This document shows positions 45,748 through 54,190 of a stretch of 64,000 nt of DNA, piece after piece. The notes under the pieces are model-generated. The model did no database searches, was not told the origin of the DNA, and was given only the letters and a program-made list of their open reading frames with translations. This DNA comes from an uncultured Sphingomonadaceae bacterium. Lineage in GTDB: Bacteria > Pseudomonadota > Alphaproteobacteria > Sphingomonadales > Sphingomonadaceae. The stretch lies in NCBI GenBank assembly GCA_903871605.1, contig CAIQHF010000029.1, positions 62,001 through 126,000 on the forward strand, given 5' to 3'. Position 1 is the first letter of the stretch, and each line of letters starts with the position of its first letter. The position numbers were made by a program, and so were the translations under genes.

Positions 45748-46415
45748 ACCAGCCGGCCCCGGTGCAGCGCGAAGCAGCGGTCGGCCAGTCGCGCCGCCAG
45801 CGCCTCGTCCTGTGTCGCGAGCAGCAACGCACGCCCGCGTGGTACGGTCTGGCGATGAATGCGCTGCTCGAGCGCGGCCGCGGCGGCGTGACTGCGCTCG
45901 AACGGTTCGTCGAGCATCACCAGTTCGGGATCGCGCACGAACACGCGCGCCAGCTCGACGCGGCGCTGCTCGCTCGCCGACAGCGCGCCGGCCGTGCGCT
46001 TGGCCAGATGACCGATATCGAAATCGACCAGCATGCGGTCGATGCGGCGCTGCACGCGATCGCTCGCGGCAACCCTGCCCTGCCCGAAGCCGAGCCGCAG
46101 ATTATCCTCGACGCTGAGCGCGGCAAGCAGGGAACCGCCCTGCAGTGCCAGCCCGCATCGTGCGCGGATCACCCGGCGCGCATCGGGATCGAGCGCCGCA
46201 AGCTCCTGCCCGAACAGCCGGATGGATCCGGCGCTGGGGCTGACCAGCCCCGCCGCGAGCCGTAGGATCAGGCTCTTGCCAAGCCCGCTCTCACCGGTGA
46301 TCGCGACCCGTTCGCGCGGCTCGAGCGTGAAGCTGATCGAGTCGAGCAGCCGCGCGCCGCCGATGACGAGCGCGACCCCGTCGAAGACGAGCGGCGACCC
46401 GCCCGCGTCGCTCAT
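45705..46415 (-). CDS. MlaF-like ABC ATPase with altered motifs
   Basis: A 236-residue ABC ATPase. Walker A is canonical (GESGLGKS, residues 41-48) and Walker B is VMLDE (Asp169-Glu170), but the signature motif is LSASE (145-149) rather than LSGGQ/LSGGM and the H-loop His is Gln202 (LLLATQDEA). The residues after DEPF are ERS instead of the usual GLD. So hydrolysis could be weakened, or the protein has diverged. It is the last gene of the minus-strand operon; the ATG at 46415 overlaps the mlaE-like stop. Confidence 0.82.
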   Translation of the reverse strand: MSDAGGSPLVFDGVALVIGGARLLDSISFTLEPRERVAITGESGLGKSLILRLAAGLVSPSAGSIRLFGQELAALDPDARRVIRARCGLALQGGSLLAALSVEDNLRLGFGQGRVAASDRVQRRIDRMLVDFDIGHLAKRTAGALSASEQRRVELARVFVRDPELVMLDEPFERSHAAAAALEQRIHRQTVPRGRALLLATQDEALAARLADRCFALHRGRLVQQPSVESRPLAMS

Positions 46416-47170
46416 GCGAGCACCGTCCACACGGCGTCGGCGGCGAAGATCGCCAGCAAACCGGCGGTGAACGCCGCGGTCGCCCGGGCGCCGACGTCCG
46501 CCGGATCGCGCACGCCGCGCGCGCCGATCGCCGCACCGACCGCGAAGGCGAGCACCGCGAACAGCACCCCCTTGGCGGTGCCTCCGGCGAGCGCGCGCGC
46601 GGTGCCGTCGCTGACGACGAGATGCAGATAGGTCGCCCAGTGCGTCTCGCGCGCCAGGTCGATCGCCAGCCCGGTTGTCGCCAACGTGCAGGCGGCGGCG
46701 ACGAGCATGTGGACGGGCGCCGCGACGAGCACACCCAGCAGCGCTGGCGAGAGGAAATGGCGGACCGGATCGCGCCCGAGCACCTCCAGCGCGTCGACCT
46801 CGTGCGCCAGCGACGCCCCGGCGAGCCGCGCCGCGAGATCCACCGAGACGCGACCCGCGGCGAACAGCCCGACCAAGAGCGGCACGACATCGCGGCAGAG
46901 ACTTGCGGCCAACCCGGGCTCGATCGCCAGCTCGACATGATAGAGTGCGAGCAGGCGTGCCGCCGCCGTCCCCGCGACGATGCCGACGAGCGAGGCGAGC
47001 GCGGCAAGCACGGGCAAGGGCGCCCACAAATAGGTGAGCAGCGCGTCGGCCATGCGCTGCGTGACGATGGCATCGCGCGCGAGCAGATCGGGGCCGATCC
47101 CGCACCCCGATCGCGCCACCAGCCAGGACGCGACACCCAGCCCGCGCAAACCGCGAACGACGGGGTTCAT
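46412..47170 (-). CDS. MlaE-like ABC permease
   Basis: A 252-residue inner-membrane permease of the MlaE family: hydrophobic helices, the central cytoplasmic loop SLAHEVDALEVLGRDPVRHFLSP, which matches the family E-x-D-A-L-x-x-M-x-x-x-P pattern with LG in place of MG, and a C-terminal membrane segment. It should form the permease of the lipid transporter with the MlaF-like ATPase and the MlaD-like ring protein. ATG 47170 overlaps the RyR-gene stop by 4 bp. Confidence 0.87.
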   Translation of the reverse strand: MNPVVRGLRGLGVASWLVARSGCGIGPDLLARDAIVTQRMADALLTYLWAPLPVLAALASLVGIVAGTAAARLLALYHVELAIEPGLAASLCRDVVPLLVGLFAAGRVSVDLAARLAGASLAHEVDALEVLGRDPVRHFLSPALLGVLVAAPVHMLVAAACTLATTGLAIDLARETHWATYLHLVVSDGTARALAGGTAKGVLFAVLAFAVGAAIGARGVRDPADVGARATAAFTAGLLAIFAADAVWTVLA

Positions 47171-49215
47171 CGCAGCCACGGCGCCGAGACGCGTCCGTCG
47201 GCCGCGACGCCGAGCGCCAGATCGGTGTGCGCGCCAAGCCAGCCATCGGCATCCGCGGCGCTCCATCCGGCCGGGCAGGCGAACCGCGCATCCGCGCGCC
47301 GGAGCAGCGGAAGCACGTCGTTGCGGTCGTCATGGCCGCGCAGCACCAGCCGTATCGGGACCCCCGCCCTCATTCCCGCCGTCAGCGCGCCGCGGACCGC
47401 CGCATTGCCGGGATCCCCGACGAGCATGATCGCGCGGTCGGGATATTGCGTCGCGAGCGTGGCGCACGCCTCGCCAAGCGACGCGCTGCCCGCGCCCGCG
47501 CGCAGTCCGACCGACAGCATGCGCTGCGGCGTCTGTCCCGATGTCACGAGCAGCCGCGTCATCAGGCGGATCTGCTCGCGATCGAGATCGCGGATCCGCT
47601 CGCTCAGATCGTCATAGGGGATGATGTCGGGATGCCGGCGGAGCCGGTCGTCGCGCACCGCGCCATGCGCCCAGCCGTCGATCAGCTTGGCCGCCATCCA
47701 GCGATCATGTTCGGCGCGCGCGAGTTCCTCGATCTCGGTCTCGTCGAGCCGGAAGCCGGTATCGCTCGCCGGGCCGAGCGACGCGTCGATGTCGCGCAGC
47801 TTGAGCCGGTAGCAATCGGCGACGAGGCGGTTGTCGTCGCGGATCGTTTCGTCGAGATCATCCCATTCCTGCATCGAGGCGCGTGTCCCGACGACGTCGC
47901 CATCGTCGAGCCGGCCCTCGAAATAATGATCGTGGATCGCCCGGGCGAGCAGATCGTGGCGGTCCTGGAGCAGCCGTTCGGGATCGGCGAGCGCGGCGGC
48001 GCTGCCGAACGGGAAGATCGCGCCGCCCAGCTGTCGCTCGGCGCAGGGCGAGGTCCGCGCGTGGATCGGCGGCGTCGGGCGATCGGCCACGGCGAACCAG
48101 CCGTCGGCGGCATAGGCGAGCGCGAGCGAGCGGGCTTCGTCGCCGGCATCGATCACGATCGCGACCGGCTCGCCGTGGCGTGCGATCGCATCGTCGAGCA
48201 GCCGGGGCAGCAAGGCCGGCTGGTCGATCGCCGCCCGCTCGAAGACCAGCGGAGAGAGGGCGTCCGCACCGGGCCTGCGTGCGGCGAAGATCGCCTGCCT
48301 GGCGGATGCGTCGGGATCGAGCACGACGAAGCGCGGGCGCTCGCCCCGACGGTGGTGACTGCCGGCGAGCAGGCGCAGCGCGTAGCGCTCGATCACCGGC
48401 GTGAAACCCAGCATCAGCACGAGCCGACGATCGACGCCGATATGGCGGAAACGGTCCAGCGGCTGCTCGACGAACAGGGCGCGCGCGGCGATGTCGGGCA
48501 GCGAGATGATCCGCAGGCGTGCGGTGCGCCGGTCGCCGTCCTGTGCCTGGCGCTCCTCGACGCTGCGGCGCAGATCGAGGTCGTCGATCCGCGCGATCAC
48601 CGGCAGCGGGTCGCCGGGCGGGCGGGTCGCCGCGGCCGTGGCGATCGCGGCGGCGGCAAGCGCCATGTTGCGAGTCGGATCGTCCGCAACCAGCAGCACC
48701 GATCGCGCGCGATCGAGCCCCAGCGCGCCGGTGCCGCAGTCCTCGCCCTCGGTCGGTGCGTGCGGCACGCCGGCATCGGCGAGCCGCTCGAGCCACGGCG
48801 CCTGATCATGATCGACCCACAGGATCGCGGGGCGCGCCGCATGGCGCTCGGACGCCGCGACGCCTCCGGCGAGCAGTTCATCGCCCGAGATGACGAGGTG
48901 GTCGCCGCGCCGCGCGATCCAGCGCAGCTGGATCGGATTGCGGACCTCCCGCCAACCCAGTGAAACCGTCGTCCAGAAGGTCAGCAGCGGCAATGCCCAG
49001 CGCGCGATCTGCAGCGAGAGCGGCAATGGCGCATCCTGCAGATCGGCTGGAAACTGCCCGACGACGAGTTGCAGCGCCTTGAACGCGTTGGTCTGCAGCG
49101 CGCCGTTCTGGCCGCGCAGCATGTGATAGGCCTCGCCGAAACCATATACGGCGAGCAGGAACGCGATCGCCGTCGCACCGATCCGAACGGCCGGCGCGCT
49201 CAGCGCCCATCTCAT
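47167..49215 (-). CDS. Membrane-anchored Rossmann-type protein with RyR domain
   Basis: A 682-residue protein. Two N-terminal membrane segments (about 10-28 and 70-88) are followed by TrkA-N/RCK-like Rossmann portions (DHLVISGDELLAGG, RSVLLVADDPTRNMALAAA, VDRRLVLMLGFTPVIERYALR). Residues about 494-555 form a RyR domain (EHDRWMAAKLIDGWAHGAVR, RRHPDIIPYDDLSE). In bacteria, RyR domains occur in conflict and ligand-signalling proteins with such Rossmann modules. The role here is not known. It is fully embedded in the operon by 4-bp overlaps with the protease gene upstream and the mlaE-like gene downstream. Confidence 0.8.
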   Translation of the reverse strand: MRWALSAPAVRIGATAIAFLLAVYGFGEAYHMLRGQNGALQTNAFKALQLVVGQFPADLQDAPLPLSLQIARWALPLLTFWTTVSLGWREVRNPIQLRWIARRGDHLVISGDELLAGGVAASERHAARPAILWVDHDQAPWLERLADAGVPHAPTEGEDCGTGALGLDRARSVLLVADDPTRNMALAAAAIATAAATRPPGDPLPVIARIDDLDLRRSVEERQAQDGDRRTARLRIISLPDIAARALFVEQPLDRFRHIGVDRRLVLMLGFTPVIERYALRLLAGSHHRRGERPRFVVLDPDASARQAIFAARRPGADALSPLVFERAAIDQPALLPRLLDDAIARHGEPVAIVIDAGDEARSLALAYAADGWFAVADRPTPPIHARTSPCAERQLGGAIFPFGSAAALADPERLLQDRHDLLARAIHDHYFEGRLDDGDVVGTRASMQEWDDLDETIRDDNRLVADCYRLKLRDIDASLGPASDTGFRLDETEIEELARAEHDRWMAAKLIDGWAHGAVRDDRLRRHPDIIPYDDLSERIRDLDREQIRLMTRLLVTSGQTPQRMLSVGLRAGAGSASLGEACATLATQYPDRAIMLVGDPGNAAVRGALTAGMRAGVPIRLVLRGHDDRNDVLPLLRRADARFACPAGWSAADADGWLGAHTDLALGVAADGRVSAPWLR

Positions 49216-50768
49216 CCAGCCGTCTTCAGCCGCAGCACCGCCGCCGAAACGCCGCCCCGCGGCGCCGCCAGCAGATGCGCACGCAGCGCGGTGAGGAATT
49301 GGCGCTCGGTCGCATAGGTCCGCAGCTCGACACCGAACAGCGGCTGCGCGGAGGCCAGCGCGATCAAGATCTCGTCACCATAGGGCGAGGCGACCTCGAA
49401 CCGCATCGCCTTGGGGCCGCCCGTGCCCAGCACCACCGCGCGCTTGCCATCGGCACCCGGCGCAGGCTCGCCACGGTACAGCTCGACCGCACTGCCGTCG
49501 GCCTGGAGATAGACGATGCTGAGATAGGGTTTGTCGGGGGTCGTGCTCGCGGCGACGCCGAACTTGTCGCCGGCGTGCATCGCGACCGGATCGCCGGCCC
49601 GCGGCTGCCCCGCGTCGCTTTCGACCGCAAGCGTCACGCCGCCCGCGCGCAACGGCTGCGCGAGCGTCGTCTCGGCCTCGCATTGCGGCCAGGGATGATA
49701 GGCGACCTGCCAGACCGTATCGGGCGCCGCCGCGAGCGCGGCCTTGCGCAACGCATCGAGCGACGACTGCACGCCGCCGAACCCGGTGACTACCGGTTTC
49801 CCGCGATCCTGCCCGAGCGCGACGCTGCCGCACTGGAAGGTGGCGAGCTGCGTGTCGAGCTGCTGCTTGGGGCTGGGCGCCGGGCCGGTCGGCGGCGCGG
49901 CCGGCGCCTCGAGCGCATAGGCTTCGCCGGCCAGCCGCTGGAAGGTGCCGTAGCTGATCCACGCATAGCCGCCGTCGCCCCAGCGGGGGCCCCAGCTGTT
50001 GATCACCCGGAACGCCTGCTTGTCCTCGTCATAGCCGACCACCGCCATCGCATGATAGAAGCGCCCGGTCGCGGCGGGGACGTCATAGACCGTGCCGCCC
50101 TTGAAGTTCGAAAAGTCGAACCCGGTCGGCATTGCAAACACGACGGGCACGCCGCGCGAGAGCGCGCCCTTCACATCATCGAGGACGAGCGGGGTGCGCC
50201 AGTCGTCGGGGCTGACGCGATTGATCGCGCGCCAGTCGTCGATGCGATAGTTCGCCGCCTTGACCTTGAGTTCGGGCGCGGCGGGGATCTTGCATTTGAG
50301 CATGTCGTCGGGGAAATCGCCGAGCGGCACGGTGCCTTCGGTCTTGAGCATGTCGAGCGCGTCGACCATCTTGAGCGTGCCCCAGCATACCGTCCCCGGC
50401 GGGCGCAGCCGGTTATAGACATAGGCGGGGCTGAGCGACTCCGCGAAGGTCGGCCGCCGCCCGATATCCTTGCCCAGCAGATAGGAACGCGCGGCATAGG
50501 TGGTCGCCCAGGCGACGCAATTGGGTTGCGCGCCCTGCGTGCCGGGCTCGGGATAATCGGTGCTGAGATCGACCGTCTTGGGGAGCCAGGCACGATGATG
50601 GCCGAGCTTGGGCAGCTTGGCATAATCGGCCGGGCTGATCGGCTCGGCACCGGTCATGTGCGCCGGATCGAAATCGGCGGTGCTCGCCCCGGGCGGCATC
50701 TGCGCATGCGCCGCGCTGGCACTGCCGGCCAGCAGCAGCGCCGCGATGAAAGCGAACCGTCCCCCCAT
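49212..50768 (-). CDS. Exported papain-like cysteine protease with C-terminal DUF4384-like domain
   Basis: A 518-residue protein with signal peptide (SASAAHAQ). The C1A peptidase core has oxyanion Gln78 (GTQGAQPNCVAWA), nucleophile Cys84, His239 (RFYHAMAVVGYDE) and Asn257 (INSWGPRWGDGGY). The C-terminal half carries a DUF4384-like beta domain (HAGDKFGVAASTTP, LSIVYLQADGSAVELY). Likely periplasmic or outer-surface peptidase. Same C-terminal domain type as the caspase at 54191-55834. ATG 50768; the beta-barrel gene ends twelve bases upstream of it. Confidence 0.86.
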   Translation of the reverse strand: MGGRFAFIAALLLAGSASAAHAQMPPGASTADFDPAHMTGAEPISPADYAKLPKLGHHRAWLPKTVDLSTDYPEPGTQGAQPNCVAWATTYAARSYLLGKDIGRRPTFAESLSPAYVYNRLRPPGTVCWGTLKMVDALDMLKTEGTVPLGDFPDDMLKCKIPAAPELKVKAANYRIDDWRAINRVSPDDWRTPLVLDDVKGALSRGVPVVFAMPTGFDFSNFKGGTVYDVPAATGRFYHAMAVVGYDEDKQAFRVINSWGPRWGDGGYAWISYGTFQRLAGEAYALEAPAAPPTGPAPSPKQQLDTQLATFQCGSVALGQDRGKPVVTGFGGVQSSLDALRKAALAAAPDTVWQVAYHPWPQCEAETTLAQPLRAGGVTLAVESDAGQPRAGDPVAMHAGDKFGVAASTTPDKPYLSIVYLQADGSAVELYRGEPAPGADGKRAVVLGTGGPKAMRFEVASPYGDEILIALASAQPLFGVELRTYATERQFLTALRAHLLAAPRGGVSAAVLRLKTAG

Positions 50769-50780
50769 GACGATCTCCCC

Positions 50781-51812
50781 CTAGAACCGGTAGCCGAGCG
50801 TCAGCGTCACCGCATCGAAGCCCGCCTTGCTGGTGAACTCGTTCTTGCCGTGCGTGTAGAGCAGGCCGACACGCATCTGCTCGAAGCCGTTCTTCTGCTC
50901 GGCCTCACGCGTCCGCACGCCGACATTGATGCCGAGCTCGTGGATCTGCTTATAGGCCTCGAACGGAACGCCCGTCAGATAGGTGAAGACGTAGCTCGCG
51001 CGGATCGAGGTCTGGCGGCCGAACATCCGCGCCTTGAGCGGCATCTGGTAGGCCAGCCCGCCGCGCAGCGTCCAGAAATCGGTGTTGTCGAAAAAGGGCT
51101 GCTTGGCGAGGAACGTGTCGACGGTGTGCGTATAGGCGGCCATGCCACCGAAGACGAGATCGCCGCGGCCGACCTGCGGCAGCTTGTAGCGCGTCGTCAC
51201 CGAGGCGGTCGCCTCTTCCGCGTCATAGGCGAAATACTGCCCCGCCTGCGTATTGCTGTATGACACGCGCGGCGTGACCAGCCAGTTGGGCGTCACCGGC
51301 AATTCGACGCCGACGTTGACGGTGCCGTACACCGCAGTGTGGCCGCCCTGAAAGAATGTGCCGAGCGAGTGGCCGGCAAGCACATAGTTGATGCCGAACT
51401 CGTCGGCATGGTTGATGCTCACCGGAACGTCGATCAGCAGCCGCGCGCGCGTGCCCTCGCCCAGGCGACGGGCATGCTGATAATGGAGATCGAGCCGCTT
51501 GCCCGTCTGGAAGCCGGCCTTGTCGTAGGTGAAGGCGCCGCCGATCGTATCGGAATCGCCCTCGGGCGTGAATGCCTCTGCCCCTTCGGGCTGGATGTCG
51601 AACAGGTCGAGCGCGACCGAGGCATTCTGGAACTGCATGCTGTTCGGGCTGCCGTAGCGCGGCTCGGCCGACTGATAGCCCGCCGCACCGGCACATCCGG
51701 TGCCCCCGTCGGGAATCGTGCCCTGCTGATTGCACGTATAGATTTTCGCATACGCCGCCCCCGGCGCGAGCGCTATGATGGCAAGACCGGCTGCCGTCGT
51801 CTTCATTCCCAT
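50781..51812 (-). CDS. Outer-membrane beta-barrel protein, unknown function
   Basis: A 343-residue exported protein (signal peptide to AAYA) with alternating beta strands (KAGFQTGKRLDLHYQHARR, RLLIDVPVSIN, WLVTPRVSYSNTQAGQYFAY, RASYVFTYLTGVPF) and a C-terminal aromatic strand ending LTLGYRF. Two cysteines pairs (YTCNQQG, TGCAGA) are near the N-terminus of the mature protein. It could give the exported proteins of the operon an outer-membrane partner. ATG 51812 was taken; ATG 51806 is possible. Confidence 0.75.
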   Translation of the reverse strand: MGMKTTAAGLAIIALAPGAAYAKIYTCNQQGTIPDGGTGCAGAAGYQSAEPRYGSPNSMQFQNASVALDLFDIQPEGAEAFTPEGDSDTIGGAFTYDKAGFQTGKRLDLHYQHARRLGEGTRARLLIDVPVSINHADEFGINYVLAGHSLGTFFQGGHTAVYGTVNVGVELPVTPNWLVTPRVSYSNTQAGQYFAYDAEEATASVTTRYKLPQVGRGDLVFGGMAAYTHTVDTFLAKQPFFDNTDFWTLRGGLAYQMPLKARMFGRQTSIRASYVFTYLTGVPFEAYKQIHELGINVGVRTREAEQKNGFEQMRVGLLYTHGKNEFTSKAGFDAVTLTLGYRF

Positions 51813-51832
51813 GTTCACCCCCCAAAAAAACG

Positions 51833-53446
51833 CTATTCCGCCACTTCGTCGGCCCTCAGATCGCGCGCGACGCGCAGCCCCGCATCGTCGCGCCGTCGTC
51901 CGCTGGCGACCGCGAAGCGGTTCGCCGACCGCAACTCGGCTGGCGTGCTCTCGAACGATCCGCCGCGAAGGATATGGCTGGCGCAGCCCTGGTCGGCGCA
52001 GCCCTGCGACCATTCCCAGACATTGCCCTGCATCTGGTACAGCCCGAACCCGTTGGGCGGATAGGCGTTCACCGCCTCGGGATAGCCGCGATACGGCGCC
52101 GTCGCGGATTTCTGATAGCTCGCGGTCTGGTCGTAATTGGCGTCGCTGGGCGTGATCGCATCACCCCATGGGAAGATCGTCGTCGCGCCGGCGCGATCGG
52201 CATATTCCCATTCCTGCTCGGTCGGCAGCCGATAGCCCAGTCCCGACTGCACCGACAGCCACGCCACAAACGCCTGCGCATCCTCGTAGCTGATCCCCGT
52301 CGCCGGGATCAGCGGATTGGGATTTTCCTTCGACCAGTCGGAGATGGCGCGGCATGCCTTGTCGCGCACGCACGCCGCCCATTCGGCAACGGTCACCTCG
52401 TACACGCCGAGCGCGAACGGCTTGTCGATCCGCGCGGTCGCCTGCACCGGCTCGTCGCCGCCGCGCTGCGGCTCTCCCGCGGGCGAGCCGAACAGGAATT
52501 CGCCGGCGGGGACGACGCGCATATAGGGGCAATTTGCGCAATCGAAGAAGCGGCCGCCGGCATTGGCGTCGCACGAGACGAAGCACGGCGCGCTACCCTG
52601 CAGGCCATAGTCGAAGGTCGGCTTCTGGAACGACTTGCCTGGCGCGAGCGCGACACGATCGGAGACTCGCTTGAGCGCGTCGGCGATGTTCTGCTGCGGG
52701 CGACGGATCTCCTCGGCGAACACCTTGGAGAAGGTACCGTCGTCGAATGCCGCCTGGTCGGGGCTCGTCGAGAAGGCGACGAGATAGCCCTGGTCCGGTC
52801 GCAGCGAGAGGCCCGGGGCGTGGACGACGCGCGCCAATCCGCGACTGCCGGGTTGCGTGTCCGCGGTCGCGGTCGCGGAGCCGTCGGCAGCCGTCGGCTC
52901 GGCAGGCGGCGCGGCGACGACGTTGCGGCACATGTCGAGCACGATCAGCACGGTCTTCGCGCCCGATCCGAGCAGCGAACGCGTCAGCGCGGCCCGGCTG
53001 AGCGTTGCGGCGTCCGCGACGACATCCTTGTCGGCATCGACCGGTACCAGCGTCACGTCGCCGAAGCTTCCGAGCGCCGCGCCATGCCCCGCATAATAGA
53101 GCATGCCGAACGCCTTGGGGCCGGCGTCTGCGAGTTGCGCCTTGAAGGCGGCGATTGCCGCGGCCATCCCCGCCCGATCGAGGTCGCGATGCACGATGAC
53201 CGCGCCGCTGCCCGATGCATCGACGAAGCCGGTGCCGTTGAGCGCGGCGGCGATCTTGTCGCCGTCGGCATAGGGGCCGGTCAGCTTGTCGAAATGGCGA
53301 TAGTCGCCGTTGACGATGACCAGCGCGAGCCGCGGTTGCGGCGCCGCGATCGCGGGTCCCGCGCCCAGCCACGCGGCGAGCGCGAGCAACGGGATCACGA
53401 GCGTGCGGGCTGCCGTCGCGAAGCTCACGAAACTCTTGAAGCTCAC
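51833..53446 (-). CDS. Exported caspase-like protease fused to SUMF1/FGE domain
   Basis: A 537-residue protein with signal sequence to AIAA. The N-terminal C14 caspase domain has dyad His121 (YYAGHGAAL) and Cys173 (LDMCRN). After a Cys-containing linker (CFVSCDANAGGRFFDCANCP) the C-terminal half (about 305-535) is a formylglycine-generating-enzyme/SUMF1-like domain (RVVPAGEFLFGSP, GYRLPTEQEWEYADRAG, GNVWEWSQGC, ILRGGSFES). Such combinations exist in proteobacteria; the SUMF1 domain likely binds rather than oxidises. GTG 53446 overlaps the upstream gene (GTGA). Confidence 0.88.
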   Translation of the reverse strand: MSFKSFVSFATAARTLVIPLLALAAWLGAGPAIAAPQPRLALVIVNGDYRHFDKLTGPYADGDKIAAALNGTGFVDASGSGAVIVHRDLDRAGMAAAIAAFKAQLADAGPKAFGMLYYAGHGAALGSFGDVTLVPVDADKDVVADAATLSRAALTRSLLGSGAKTVLIVLDMCRNVVAAPPAEPTAADGSATATADTQPGSRGLARVVHAPGLSLRPDQGYLVAFSTSPDQAAFDDGTFSKVFAEEIRRPQQNIADALKRVSDRVALAPGKSFQKPTFDYGLQGSAPCFVSCDANAGGRFFDCANCPYMRVVPAGEFLFGSPAGEPQRGGDEPVQATARIDKPFALGVYEVTVAEWAACVRDKACRAISDWSKENPNPLIPATGISYEDAQAFVAWLSVQSGLGYRLPTEQEWEYADRAGATTIFPWGDAITPSDANYDQTASYQKSATAPYRGYPEAVNAYPPNGFGLYQMQGNVWEWSQGCADQGCASHILRGGSFESTPAELRSANRFAVASGRRRDDAGLRVARDLRADEVAE

Positions 53447-54087
53447 AGGGCGCGACCGGCCCTGGGCACGAACTCCACCTGCGTGACGGTGCGGTCGAGC
53501 GCATCGGCGTGCAGGATCATGTCATAGCCATGCGCCGCATCATAGGCGCGGCTGGGGTCGCGCGGCGTCGTCGCGAACATGCGCGCCAGCCAGTCGCCAA
53601 ATCCGCGCGTCATCTGGCAATATTGCGCGACGGACACCGACCCGCCCGAGCCCTTGACCGCGTCGATCCACGGCGCCAGCCCCGCCGGCGGCGCCGCCTG
53701 TGCGGCATAGGGCGCGGACAGATCGAGCACGACGCGCTGGCGCATGCGCAGCCGCGGCCTGAGCTGCCGCTGGAAATCGGCGGCGGCATCGACGTGCAGA
53801 TCGGGATCGGCGATCGGCCGCGCGCAGCTTTTGATGACCGGCGCCGGGAGCGCCGCGGTCCGCAGCGGAGCCGGCGCCGAGACCGCCGACACGGCCGGTG
53901 CGACGTCGCCCGCGTTCGACACAACCGGAGTCGCGGTCTCCGCGGGCAAGATTCTCACCCCGCGCGTATGAATTCGGCCATGTAACGAAACAGAATCGGC
54001 ATCGGCGCTGTTCTGCGCGTGCGCAATCTCGCAAGAACCGGCCAATAATAACGCCGATGCCGCAACACGACTGATCCTGACCCCCAC
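53443..54087 (-). CDS. Exported protein of unknown function, first gene of the operon
   Basis: A 214-residue protein with a signal peptide (AHAQ) and a Pro/Ala-rich middle. The C-terminal part (residues about 90-214) is more structured: IKSCARPIADPDLHVDAAAD, QRVVLDLSAPYAAQ, VAQYCQMTRGFGDWLARMFATT. It starts with GTG 54087 (GGGGAGGGGC before it). As the first gene of a seven-gene operon it may be a periplasmic partner of the caspase-SUMF1 protein. Confidence 0.6.
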   Translation of the reverse strand: MGVRISRVAASALLLAGSCEIAHAQNSADADSVSLHGRIHTRGVRILPAETATPVVSNAGDVAPAVSAVSAPAPLRTAALPAPVIKSCARPIADPDLHVDAAADFQRQLRPRLRMRQRVVLDLSAPYAAQAAPPAGLAPWIDAVKGSGGSVSVAQYCQMTRGFGDWLARMFATTPRDPSRAYDAAHGYDMILHADALDRTVTQVEFVPRAGRAL

Positions 54088-54190
54088 TTTATGCCCCTCC
54101 CCAGGAACATGAGTCTTACAAGTATCTTAACGCCGTTGAATCTGTCTATATTCAACTTGCAGGGCAGGCAAGGGGCGGGGGAAGGTCTCG

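Noticed and set aside
47227-48963. 578-residue plus-strand frame
   Set aside because: Shadow of the RyR protein; composition is Arg/Asp/Ala-rich without secondary-structure pattern.
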